Source of the DNA: Cheiracanthium punctorium
Taxonomy: Eukaryota; Arthropoda; Arachnida; Araneae; Cheiracanthiidae
DNA: 64,000 bases
Assembly (NCBI GenBank): GCA_038373885.1
Contig: JAWZYV010013178.1
Coordinates: forward strand, 1 to 64,000
Direction: 5' to 3'
The translations under genes were made by a program, and so were the position numbers. Under the pieces are notes generated by a model. It made no database searches and was not told the DNA's origin. It saw only the letters and a program-made list of their open reading frames with translations. Below, piece after piece: positions 24,258 through 35,768 of the stretch (position 1 is its first letter; each line of letters starts with the position of its first letter).

Positions 24258-24263
24258 TTTACG
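24258..24263. repeat. target-site duplication TTTACG (left)
   Basis: TTTACG immediately before the left terminus AGTAGTAG; repeated at 38245-38250 immediately after the right terminus CTACTACT. Confidence 0.9.
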
Positions 24264-24423
24264 AGTAGTAGATAATCAAGAGTTCACCTCATGCGGATCC
24301 CATGTTAATTCTGCGGATCCGTTCAGATGCTTTCCCTGGGTCGAGAGAGAGGGGGGGGCGTGGTCGGAGCGGATGTGGGGAGCGGCTGTTCGAAGGGTTG
24401 ATAAGAATTTTTTTCCTTTTTTC

Positions 24424-24640
24424 AAATAAGGGGACTTGAAATTTTTTTCAGATTGTGACATATTTTTGAAATAAGGGGACTTGGAAAAATTTTCAGATTT
24501 TCACATATTTTACAAATAAGGATACTTGTAATTTTTTTCAGATTGTGACATATTTTTGAAATAAGGAGACTTGTAATTTTTTCAGACTTTAACATTTAGT
24601 ATCAAAATAAGAGACTTTGACATAATTTTAAATAAGCTAT
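24424..24640. repeat. subterminal tandem repeats, left arm
   Basis: Four imperfect units of about 58 bp built on AAATAAGGGGACTTG and TTTTTCAGATTGTGACATAT. The mirror array is at about 37880-38085. A 61-codon ORF across the right copy is only a frame through the repeats. Confidence 0.75.
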
Positions 24641-25599
24641 ACTTTATGAATTAAACCTGAAATAAAAAATATTATTATAAAATGAGGACCCACCAGCCGC
24701 CCGGTAGAACTCGTCTACCGCCTCATTTCAAATAAAAATTTTTACTATGCTTTTCCACGTCACGCTAGCCTCGCATGAATGGAGACAGGGCGTAGCACAG
24801 CAGACGCGTTGTTGTTTTTGTTTCTTTAAATAATAATTAACTATGTGGAGCAAAGAAATGAACAATATCCCCAGGAGGATTTAGTTTTCTTTACCATTTA
24901 GTAATAGAACCAATGCAAATTGAATAAATGCTGCTTAATACATACTTCTAATTTTTGTATACCGTTTAAGATTATAGCATATATTTAATAAGTAACAGTT
25001 TACTAGAATATTAAAGTAGGGTTTAGTATACATACATTTCTTCTACTGTTAGGGAAGTGAGAAAATTATACCATAGAAAGATTTTAGTACCTATAGTTTT
25101 TACAAATAATGATTTAGATAGTGTATGAACTTTTTTATCTAAACATTTTTTTTTTCTTAAGAGATTTTTACCCAAGTTTTAATTTTAAGTTAAATAAGTA
25201 ATTTTACAACAAATATTTTTTTAACCAACAGTTTTAATTTTAAGTTAAATATTTTTTTAATCAAGAGTTAATTTATTTTTTAACCAAGTTTTAATTTTAA
25301 GTTAAATAATTTTACAACAAATACATTTCTAAATTTATTTTTTTAACCAAGTTTTAATTTTAAGTAAATAATTAATTTTACAACAAATTTTTTTTAATCA
25401 AATGTTTTTAATTTATCAAGAAAAAAAAATTTAATCAAGAGTTTTAATTTTTTGTATATCCTATTTTTGTTAAGTAGTCGTTTAACATTAAAGTAAGGTT
25501 TAGGATACCCATACATTTTCTACAAATTTAATCTACTGTTAGGCAAGTGAGAAAATTATACCATAGAAAGATTTTACAAATAATGATTTGGATATAGTC

Positions 25600-25790
25600 T
25601 TATATTCTATTGCGAGAAAACCACTTTACCCATATATCCCCCAAAACTCAAGTTTTTGTATACGAAATGCATGAATACGCGTTAGATCCCCTTAGAAAGT
25701 CTTCCTACCAAGGCACCCCTCATCCTAGGCAGATACCCCGCATGCAGGTTTGCCTTAAAACACAAACAAAGTATTTATCTAAACATTTTT
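25600..25790 (+). repeat. SINE body in left arm
   Basis: Contains the SINE core GATCCCCTTAGAAAGTCTTCC followed by AAGGCACCCC, as in the SINEs at 18.6 and 19.3 kb, but no tRNA-like head. Present at the mirror position in the right arm. Confidence 0.6.
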
Positions 25791-26826
25791 TCTTACCAAC
25801 ACATTTTTGATAAATTTTAGGCAGCGATTATACTAGTTTATATTTTCTATAGATCAATTAGAGAAAAAATTACATTTTTAGTAATCCTACAAAATATTCT
25901 TACTGTATATCACAAGTGGAGTAACTTGATTTATAGAATTTCAATACGATACGAGTTAGATTGTTTATGTGCAAAACTAATTTCAGTTTGACTATGAAAG
26001 CATAATTTTATACATGCATTAATATTTTTAGAGGTATGCACTTAGCATATTTTATAGAAAGGTGAGCATAACTAGCACAAACTTTTAGACTAGATAGTAC
26101 TATTGTTAGAAAGTTGAACTATTGGAAATAAAAATTGAAGATCCGTTTTAGCACAGTTTTATACTGCATGTACATAAATATCTTTCAATACTTAGATAGT
26201 TTAAATCACAAATCATTACTTAAACTAAAAAATACAAGGTTTTTACTTACGTTAAGGGACATCGTGCTAAATCTTCGAGTCTCTGGACAAAGTACCAACA
26301 TCTATACGGCTAGCAAGACCGGAACATAGAGTAATGATTTAAAATACATTATCCCTAATTCCCGGTCCAACTAGCACATTTTCATTAATTTTTGTCTTCA
26401 TATGCTGAAATAGGTATATTATTTTGACACTAAAAACAAAACACATTTGAAGATATTAAACGCTTTAAAAGTAATTTTTTTTCTTATAACAATTTACCAG
26501 ATTCACAATACTATTTTATGTAGGATAAAATTAGTTAGCAAGCAAAAATTTAATCTTAGTTAGAATTTACTGAAATACAAATACCATGCATGCCTTATTT
26601 TCTATTAGGAGAAAGCCCTCAAACCCCAGTTTTTGTATACAAACTGCATAAAGTACTTCTACCGATAATGCTATTAATATTAATTACACTGGATTACCAA
26701 CTTAAAATTTCGCAAAACACCAAAATACAGAAAAACATACATTAACAATAACAAAAAAATCACACTTAAAAGTACAACACATCAAAAGTGCAACTATAAG
26801 AACCACATAATTATTTTCAATTAGAA

Positions 26827-27165
26827 TTACGGTATCAACTTATATGTAACTAAAATAATAGAAAATATTACACTTACCCTGTACTTGTACACGCGAGAGG
26901 CGAAAATAATAAAAATATTCGCAAATATATCCACAGCATAAGTAGAACACGTGCACGCCATATCCCTAGTACAGCTGATAAGAAATTTAGAGATAAGAAA
27001 GTGCCTTGAGGCTCTACAGAGCCGGTACAATAAGAGTTGGCCAGTTTGCCGATAAGATAAAACCAGGGAGGGTGCTAGGGGAATACCGAATTGTGGGGAC
27101 ACGTGTTTCATTCTACGTTCAAAAATGGGGACTTGTGGATTAAGATGTTTACTACTTAAAAACAT
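26827..27165 (-). CDS. unknown 112-codon ORF, left arm
   Basis: Not recognised. ATG-started; the first half is basic and the last 45 residues are hydrophobic (STYAVDIFANIFIIFASRVY and VIFSIILV), compatible with one or two membrane segments. AGGGTAAGTG near codon 95 resembles a splice donor, so the apparent C-terminus may be intron read-through. It is preserved without change at the mirror position 35430-35768, which reflects the recent duplication of the arm and is not independent evidence of coding. Confidence 0.3.
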   Translation of the reverse strand: MFLSSKHLNPQVPIFERRMKHVSPQFGIPLAPSLVLSYRQTGQLLLYRLCRASRHFLISKFLISCTRDMACTCSTYAVDIFANIFIIFASRVYKYRVSVIFSIILVTYKLIP

Positions 27166-28370
27166 AATCTAATTTTTACAAACGCATTGGAACTTTGTAA
27201 AGGATATCTATTGAACACGTATTAAATACATTATGATTATTCTTCTGATCGACATTATATCCTAAATTGAAATATCAAAGTTAAGCTACAACGATTAATA
27301 TATTTTACGTAGTTTAGGAAAATAATGAATCATTAAATTAATTTCTGTGAAACAATTAGCAAAGATCATTGTACTAAAGCAAATTATTTTTGTTAAGTTT
27401 TGATAAATAACAGTAATAAATTATAGGCATTGCAGATGAATGAGTATTCACGTATAAAATAGGTATTAAAATTATTGTTTAAAACAATTTTTAGAATAAT
27501 AAACTAAAATTTTTATTTAATAAAGTCATAAACTAAAATTATTAATTAAAACTTGTTAATAAATTAAACATATCAAAATTTTTACACTCAATTTTTTTAT
27601 AGACTTAAATTTTACATAGACATCCTTTTAATAAATGCATAAACTAAACTTATTGTTTAAAACAATTTTTTACAATAATAAACTAAAATTTTTATTTAAT
27701 AAATTCATAAACTAAAACAATTTTTACAATAATAAACTAAAATTTTTTTAATAAAGTCATAAACTGAAATTATTAATGAAAACCTGTTAATAAACTAAAC
27801 TGATTACTCTAAAAAGATAGCTAATCACAACATATATCAGAAAAAATATAAGCAATTATAATACCTGAAAAATACCGGACAACACTCTTGTTGCATGCGG
27901 ACAAAACATCGGTCAGCTCGGCTAAAGAATTCTTAGGTATCCGTTGCAGGAGAACTTACCTACGCCCAACCTACAAACTCTACAAATTTAACGGCAACTG
28001 ATTTTCTCTTATCAGGTATCACAGATCAGATAAGAGATAAGGAAGTGACATGCGCAGAAGACACGTGATAGTGACGTGTGCAAATCTGTGTTGATTGAAT
28101 ATCCGGTAGGTTTCTGGCAGGATGTACTATTTGCAATTAGGGGCAACTCTTAGTAACAGGCTAAGACAAGTTAGATGATGCAATATCTACTGGGTTGAGA
28201 AAGTTTTAAGGTAGAGGGCGCTTGGGTAATCACGTGATTTTTTAAAGAATCAGTATAGAGACATTTTAGTTAGATAAAGTGGCCAGGTGTGTGTTGCGAG
28301 ACTCTCTTTACACTGTGTGCGCCTATACTTAAGACGTGTGTTTTAATTGATTTTTCGCCGAGTTTCAAAA

Positions 28371-29424
28371 ATGTCTTTGCTTGAATCGATCGAAAATAAC
28401 TTTAACATTGAATACACTCCCGAGTTTTATACTCAAAGTGATGCCGATGTGTTGCTGCAAGAAATAATACAATTGCCTTTAGATGTAAAGCCTCTGCAAA
28501 GTATTGAAAAGAAAATTTCCCCCCGAGTTTTATACTGAAAGTGATGTTGACGTGCTACAGCAAGAATTGTTTCAATTACCCCTGCAAAGTAGTGAAAAGA
28601 AAATTTCCTCGACCCGTAAAGTAATTACTTTTGCTGATGAAGGAATCAATTACAGTTTACCTGGAGCAACAGTCTATGTTTACTCTTGGATACCCATTTT
28701 GCAAAAAATACGTGAAGATCTACAGAAAGTGACAAATTATGAATTTAATATGGTGCAAGTGAACTTTGGCTCTGAAGAACAACCTAAAATTGAAGACGGC
28801 AACTACGAAGATTTTAATCTAGACCTATCATCAGGTGTATGCATTCTAAGTTTTGGATCTAAACGAACTTTGGATTTTAAACCAGCGAACTGTGAAACCG
28901 CTACCATTAAATTAGAACATGGCTCAATGTGTAAGATATATCCCCCAACCAACAAACTTTTAACGCATGGTATTCCTTCTGAACCTTATGTGACAGACCC
29001 GCACATTAACCTAACATTTGCCAAAATGTACATTTATGAGCCTTCCCCGAAAAGGGCAAAGTTGGACGATTGGACGGATCATCTTTACCATAGCTTATAT
29101 GCTTCTGTAAATAGTACATGGCACTTGGAAAGACTTATTTACGTTTCACTTCACGATGAAAGAACTGACTTGAAGATCCATATTAGACAATTTATTCAGA
29201 ATGCCCAATTAGACTATATACCAACCGGTCAGGGAGTCGTGATGAACCCTTCCACATGGATCGAATTTATTGTAAAACTATTAGATTTTAATATAGGTCA
29301 TAGCAATAGCTCTTTTATTTGTAATAATCAATTATCTGTATTTAATGATGATGGAAAATGCATCTTACAACAAAACCGCAGATTCATTCACGTTAAATCC
29401 AATTTCCTTAACACTTTTAAATGA
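28371..29424 (+). CDS. AlkB-fold / PC4-like fusion protein, left arm (frame-shifted)
   Basis: The ATG at 28371 opens a short frame (MSLLESIENN) that stops at 28538; the main frame continues from about 28519, one base later, at a six-C run. Codons of the main frame (306 from 28504) show an AlkB-type 2-oxoglutarate dioxygenase fold at about 8-178: FADEGINYS, YSWIPILQKI, YEFNMVQVNF, ILSFGSKRTLDF, LEHGSM, THGIP and HINLTF. The HxD metal motif is replaced (IEDGNYED), the distal His is kept (His155), and both 2-oxoglutarate arginines around NLTF are His and Ala, so dioxygenase activity is unlikely. SPKRAKLD resembles a nuclear localisation signal. Residues 205-262 (YVSLHDERTDLKIHIRQF, TGQGVVMNPSTW) match the PC4/p15 single-stranded DNA-binding domain. 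The N-terminal PEFYT module is duplicated in tandem. Domain calls are by eye. Confidence 0.75.
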
Positions 29425-29890
29425 TCAAGTAAAAAAACTTTGCGAAATGAGAAATGAAATATTGGAATGCATTTTAAAAACGCTATATACGACGACCCTG
29501 CCTCATTTAATTTTAAAATTAAAGCCGCAAAAATGTAACCGCGAACCCCATTGTAATTACGATGAAGCTAAACAACAATTAATGGATATAGTACATCAGG
29601 AAATTTTTAAAAACATAGGCCGGGTTCAAGATCATTCTTCGCATAGGATACATGCCTGTTCGAATAGATCACATATTGATGAGCGAGAGGGTCTTATAAG
29701 TAGTAAAGCATGGTTTACGGTTGACATGCCGTATATTGCAAGAGAGATATGCGAGAAAAAATGCACTTGTCATTATGACGGAGAATTTTTTTCAAACATT
29801 TTCATTGAAGACTATATGAAGTATCTTCAAAATGAGCTATTTAATTCATTTTTTTCAACCGTTTTCAGATTTTGCGAATTCCAAGGATGA
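29345..29890 (+). CDS. Cys/His-rich 181-codon ORF, left arm
   Basis: Not recognised. Starts ATGATGATGG and overlaps the end of the AlkB/PC4 frame by 80 bases in the next (+1) frame. It could be a separate overlapping gene, or the C-terminal domain reached by frameshifting. The middle is Cys/His-rich (CNREPHCNYD, SSHRIHACSNRSHID, CEKKCTCHYD), suggesting metal binding; the ends are helical in character (NDQVKKLCEMRNEILECIL). An AATAAA poly-A signal lies at 30110, consistent with transcript termination after this ORF. Confidence 0.6.
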   Translation: MMMENASYNKTADSFTLNPISLTLLNDQVKKLCEMRNEILECILKTLYTTTLPHLILKLKPQKCNREPHCNYDEAKQQLMDIVHQEIFKNIGRVQDHSSHRIHACSNRSHIDEREGLISSKAWFTVDMPYIAREICEKKCTCHYDGEFFSNIFIEDYMKYLQNELFNSFFSTVFRFCEFQG

Positions 29891-30109
29891 CAAAACATGT
29901 GTAATTATGTGATGTTATTGGTGTATAACTAGTATTGCGATTGTAAAAAATATATTTAAACCATTGTGATTATGTAGAAAAAGTTTGCTTGCTTCTACAA
30001 CAGTAAGATTTTACTGATTTGTGCATGATTAATTGTGGATTACACTCTGAAAAGTTATTATTTTCTTAATTGTGTAAATAGTTTGTGTAATTTAAAATAT
30101 GTTTTTGTA

Positions 30110-30115
30110 AATAAA
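30110..30115 (+). terminator. poly-A signal AATAAA, left arm
   Basis: AATAAA about 220 bases after the stop of the 181-codon ORF, the first good signal downstream of the AlkB/PC4 unit. Confidence 0.4.
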
Positions 30116-31052
30116 TAAGTTTAAACATGAAAACTTTTCTGTGTTTTCTTTATGTGTATGTGCGTGTTGATTACTTGCAAAATAAAAATCTATTAAATAA
30201 AAAGTGATAAAGTTAGCATACTTGGTCACGATTTAAGGTTCTCGTTTTATACTTATCTTTTATACACTACTAGGTAGAAAGTTAGAAATTTAACAAAATT
30301 TATTGAAGCATGTACTATGGAAACATTAATCTACTACATAGAATTAAAATGTTTTGATTAAAATCATAAACTTAAGTGTGATAGGTAAATTGTGTTACAT
30401 GAGAATTCCCAAAGTACTAATTTTTTATAAAATGAACTTAGCTAAAAAAGTTAGTTTCCATAATTTTATAACTTAATCGATTTTACAGGTTTTTCAAAAA
30501 TAAAGTTAAGTGAGATAAAGAAACTTAGTATTTTTAAATAAAGATTTTTTAGGTGTTCTTTAATGTAAAGATCTTACCATATTTTACTTGAAGTAACAGA
30601 ATATTTAAAATCATACACTATGTTTTTAAAACATTAGAGTATTACCTTGGCATATTTTTATAATTTTTATTAAGTAATGGGCTTGAATATTTTTATGAGA
30701 AATATCAACTAAGTGCACATGTTACACATTTTACTGATTGAGATGGTTATGCTTACAAATTTTAAATAAATATGCTCTTACTTTTATACATGTTACTTGT
30801 TCAAACTAAGTATACTTTTGATTTGTATACGTTTATGAGTTCTCATAAGTTATGAAATTATTTCTCGAAAGGAACTTAGCTATTAGAACTTTGTAAATTT
30901 CGTAGAAGTAGTATGCTTAACATGTTTTTGATAAAATAGATTTAAATGTGGTACAGAAATGATCAGCTATTTTAGCATAGATGTATAAACTTATCTTTAT
31001 GTAAACCTTAACTAAATAAAAGTAATATAATTTATGTCTGTACAAAGTGAGG

Positions 31053-31400
31053 GACTTAGGCTATTTTTCAGAATTATCAAGTAAAGGGTTTTACAAAATA
31101 CTTAGTAAACTGCATTAATAGATTGTAAGGTGTAATTTTTTCTTTTAGAAGTTTTGCACATTGGTATATTTTATGTTCTGATAAGTCGTTGAATATGTTC
31201 TTGAAATAAACTAACATATCTGTACTTTGAAAATTTTATAGAAGTGACGAACTTTGGTATTTTTAGAATGTTACGAACTTGATACATTTTTTCTGAAGTG
31301 CTAGATATGTGAAATTGTCTTTTTAGAAACATTGAATTATTCATATTAGTGCATTTCAGTTACTCTTTCAAGATAACGGACTTAGAATTTTTTACAAATA
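31053..31400. other. block present only in left arm
   Basis: 348 bp of AT-rich non-coding sequence near the apex that has no counterpart in the right arm, where the flanking sequences meet at about 31541. Best read as an asymmetric deletion in the right arm. Confidence 0.8.
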
Positions 31401-31438
31401 GCAAGCTAGTAACTTGCTAAACATGCTTCTTAAAAATT

Positions 31439-31503
31439 ATCAAAGTTGTAACTACTAAAAGAAATAAACAAATTAAAATATAATAAATTAAGTAGACACT
31501 GTG
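31439..31503. other. palindrome spacer
   Basis: About 65 AT-rich bases between the inner ends of the arms (GCATGCTTCTTAAAA-type sequence on the left, its inverse on the right). No repeat or coding signal. Confidence 0.8.
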
Positions 31504-32704
31504 AATTTTAAGAAGCATGTTTAGCAAGTTACTAGCTTGCTTCCTCACTTTGTACAGGCATAAATTATATTACTTTTATTTAGTTAAGGTTTACATAAAG
31601 ATAAGTTTATACATCTATGCTAAAATAGCTGATCATTTCTGTACCACATTTAAATCTATTTTATCAAAAACATGTTAAGCATACTACTTCTACGAAATTT
31701 ACAAAGTTCTAATAGCTAAGTTCCTTTCGAGAAATAATTTCATAACTTATGAGAACTCATAAACGTATACAAATCAAAAGTATACTTAGTTTGAACAAGT
31801 AACATGTATAAAAGTAAGAGCATATTTATTTAAAATTTGTAAGCATAACCATCTCAATCAGTAAAATGTGTAACATGTGCACTTAGTTGATATTTCTCAT
31901 AAAAATATTCAAGCCCATTACTTAATAAAAATTGTAAAAATATGCCAAGGTAATACTCTAATGTTTTAAAAACATAGTGTATGATTTTAAATATTCTGTT
32001 ACTTCAAGTAAAATATGGTAAGATCTTTACATTAAAGAACACCTAAAAAATCTTTATTTAAAAATACTAAGTTTCTTTATCTCACTTAACTTTATTTTTG
32101 AAAAACCTGTAAAATCGATTAAGTTATAAAATTATGGAAACTAACTTTTTTAGCTAAGTTCATTTTATAAAAAATTAGTACTTTGGGAATTCTCATGTAA
32201 CACAATTTACCTATCACACTTAAGTTTATGATTTTAATCAAAACATTTTAATTCTATGTAGTAGATTAATGTTTCCATAGTACATGCTTCAATAAATTTT
32301 GTTAAATTTCTAACTTTCTACCTTGTAGTGTATAAAAGATAAGTATAAAACGAGAACCTTAAATCGTGACCAAGTATGCTAACTTTATCACTTTTTATTT
32401 AATAGATTTTTATTTTGCAAGTAATCAACACGCACATACACATAAAGAAAACACAGAAAAGTTTTCATGTTTAAACTTATTTATTTACAAAAACATATTT
32501 TAAATTACACAAACTATTTACACAATTAAGAAAATAATAACTTTTCAAAGTGTAATCCACAATTAATCATGCACAAATCAGTAAAATCTTACTGTTGTAG
32601 AAGCAAGCAAACTTTTTCTACATAATCACAATGGTTTAAATATATTTTTTACAATCGCAATACTAGTTATACACCAATAACATCACATAATTACACATGT
32701 TTTG

Positions 32705-33250
32705 TCATCCTTGGAATTCGCAAAATCTGAAAACGGTTGAAAAAAATGAATTAAATAGCTCATTTTGAAGATACTTCATATAGTCTTCAATGAAAATGTT
32801 TGAAAAAAATTCTCCGTCATAATGACAAGTGCATTTTTTCTCGCATATCTCTCTTGCAATATACGGCATGTCAACCGTAAACCATGCTTTACTACTTATA
32901 AGACCCTCTCGCTCATCAATATGTGATCTATTCGAACAGGCATGTATCCTATGCGAAGAATGATCTTGAACCCGGCCTATGTTTTTAAAAATTTCCTGAT
33001 GTACTATATCCATTAATTGTTGTTTAGCTTCATCGTAATTACAATGGGGTTCGCGGTTACATTTTTGCGGCTTTAATTTTAAAATTAAATGAGGCAGGGT
33101 CGTCGTATATAGCGTTTTTAAAATGCATTCCAATATTTCATTTCTCATTTCGCAAAGTTTTTTTACTTGATCATTTAAAAGTGTTAAGGAAATTGGATTT
33201 AACGTGAATGAATCTGCGGTTTTGTTGTAAGATGCATTTTCCATCATCAT
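32705..33250 (-). CDS. Cys/His-rich 181-codon ORF, right arm
   Basis: Translation is identical to the 29345-29890 ORF. It overlaps the right-arm AlkB/PC4 frame in the same way, including the ATGATGATGG start. The two copies are convergent, with their 3' ends towards the apex. Confidence 0.6.
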   Translation of the reverse strand: MMMENASYNKTADSFTLNPISLTLLNDQVKKLCEMRNEILECILKTLYTTTLPHLILKLKPQKCNREPHCNYDEAKQQLMDIVHQEIFKNIGRVQDHSSHRIHACSNRSHIDEREGLISSKAWFTVDMPYIAREICEKKCTCHYDGEFFSNIFIEDYMKYLQNELFNSFFSTVFRFCEFQG

Positions 33251-34224
33251 TAAATACAGATAATTGATTATTACAAATAAAAGAGCTATTGCTATGACCT
33301 ATATTAAAATCTAATAGTTTTACAATAAATTCGATCCATGTGGAAGGGTTCATCACGACTCCCTGACCGGTTGGTATATAGTCTAATTGGGCATTCTGAA
33401 TAAATTGTCTAATATGGATCTTCAAGTCAGTTCTTTCATCGTGAAGTGAAACGTAAATAAGTCTTTCCAAGTGCCATGTACTATTTACAGAAGCATATAA
33501 GCTATGGTAAAGATGATCCGTCCAATCGTCCAACTTTGCCCTTTTCGGGGAAGGCTCATAAATGTACATTTTGGCAAATGTTAGGTTAATGTGCGGGTCT
33601 GTCACATAAGGTTCAGAAGGAATACCATGCGTTAAAAGTTTGTTGGTTGGGGGATATATCTTACACATTGAGCCATGTTCTAATTTAATGGTAGCGGTTT
33701 CACAGTTCGCTGGTTTAAAATCCAAAGTTCGTTTAGATCCAAAACTTAGAATGCATACACCTGATGATAGGTCTAGATTAAAATCTTCGTAGTTGCCGTC
33801 TTCAATTTTAGGTTGTTCTTCAGAGCCAAAGTTCACTTGCACCATATTAAATTCATAATTTGTCACTTTCTGTAGATCTTCACGTATTTTTTGCAAAATG
33901 GGTATCCAAGAGTAAACATAGACTGTTGCTCCAGGTAAACTGTAATTGATTCCTTCATCAGCAAAAGTAATTACTTTACGGGTCGAGGAAATTTTCTTTT
34001 CACTACTTTGCAGGGGTAATTGAAACAATTCTTGCTGTAGCACGTCAACATCACTTTCAGTATAAAACTCGGGGGGAAATTTTCTTTTCAATACTTTGCA
34101 GAGGCTTTACATCTAAAGGCAATTGTATTATTTCTTGCAGCAACACATCGGCATCACTTTGAGTATAAAACTCGGGAGTGTATTCAATGTTAAAGTTATT
34201 TTCGATCGATTCAAGCAAAGACAT
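33171..34224 (-). CDS. AlkB-fold / PC4-like fusion protein, right arm (frame-shifted)
   Basis: Exact translational copy of the left-arm gene, with the same frame slip at the six-C run, the same tandem PEFYT duplication and the same substitutions at the AlkB metal and 2-oxoglutarate positions. Sharing of the slip shows that it predates arm duplication or is tolerated, for example by programmed +1 shifting; it is not an independent read error in each arm unless assembly collapsed them. Confidence 0.75.
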
Positions 34225-35429
34225 TTTTGAAACTCGGCGAAAAATCAATTAAAACACACGTCTTAAGTATAGGCGCACACAGTGTAAAGAGAGTCTCGCA
34301 ACACACACCTGGCCACTTTATCTAACTAAAATGTCTCTATACTGATTCTTTAAAAAATCACGTGATTACCCAAGCGCCCTCTACCTTAAAACTTTCTCAA
34401 CCCAGTAGATATTGCATCATCTAACTTGTCTTAGCCTGTTACTAAGAGTTGCCCCTAATTGCAAATAGTACATCCTGCCAGAAACCTACCGGATATTCAA
34501 TCAACACAGATTTGCACACGTCACTATCACGTGTCTTCTGCGCATGTCACTTCCTTATCTCTTATCTGATCTGTGATACCTGATAAGAGAAAATCAGTTG
34601 CCGTTAAATTTGTAGAGTTTGTAGGTTGGGCGTAGGTAAGTTCTCCTGCAACGGATACCTAAGAATTCTTTAGCCGAGCTGACCGATGTTTTGTCCGCAT
34701 GCAACAAGAGTGTTGTCCGGTATTTTTCAGGTATTATAATTGCTTATATTTTTTCTGATATATGTTGTGATTAGCTATCTTTTTAGAGTAATCAGTTTAG
34801 TTTATTAACAGGTTTTCATTAATAATTTCAGTTTATGACTTTATTAAAAAAATTTTAGTTTATTATTGTAAAAATTGTTTTAGTTTATGAATTTATTAAA
34901 TAAAAATTTTAGTTTATTATTGTAAAAAATTGTTTTAAACAATAAGTTTAGTTTATGCATTTATTAAAAGGATGTCTATGTAAAATTTAAGTCTATAAAA
35001 AAATTGAGTGTAAAAATTTTGATATGTTTAATTTATTAACAAGTTTTAATTAATAATTTTAGTTTATGACTTTATTAAATAAAAATTTTAGTTTATTATT
35101 CTAAAAATTGTTTTAAACAATAATTTTAATACCTATTTTATACGTGAATACTCATTCATCTGCAATGCCTATAATTTATTACTGTTATTTATCAAAACTT
35201 AACAAAAATAATTTGCTTTAGTACAATGATCTTTGCTAATTGTTTCACAGAAATTAATTTAATGATTCATTATTTTCCTAAACTACGTAAAATATATTAA
35301 TCGTTGTAGCTTAACTTTGATATTTCAATTTAGGATATAATGTCGATCAGAAGAATAATCATAATGTATTTAATACGTGTTCAATAGATATCCTTTACAA
35401 AGTTCCAATGCGTTTGTAAAAATTAGATT

Positions 35430-35768
35430 ATGTTTTTAAGTAGTAAACATCTTAATCCACAAGTCCCCATTTTTGAACGTAGAATGAAACACGTGTCCCC
35501 ACAATTCGGTATTCCCCTAGCACCCTCCCTGGTTTTATCTTATCGGCAAACTGGCCAACTCTTATTGTACCGGCTCTGTAGAGCCTCAAGGCACTTTCTT
35601 ATCTCTAAATTTCTTATCAGCTGTACTAGGGATATGGCGTGCACGTGTTCTACTTATGCTGTGGATATATTTGCGAATATTTTTATTATTTTCGCCTCTC
35701 GCGTGTACAAGTACAGGGTAAGTGTAATATTTTCTATTATTTTAGTTACATATAAGTTGATACCGTAA
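35430..35768 (+). CDS. unknown 112-codon ORF, right arm
   Basis: Mirror copy of 26827-27165 with identical translation, hydrophobic C-terminal half and the GGTAAGTG donor-like site. No family recognised. Confidence 0.3.
   Translation: MFLSSKHLNPQVPIFERRMKHVSPQFGIPLAPSLVLSYRQTGQLLLYRLCRASRHFLISKFLISCTRDMACTCSTYAVDIFANIFIIFASRVYKYRVSVIFSIILVTYKLIP

Noticed and set aside
24276..24461. 61-codon ORFs at both palindrome ends (also 38047-38232)
   Set aside because: They follow the subterminal tandem repeats and differ between arms; composition is that of the repeats.
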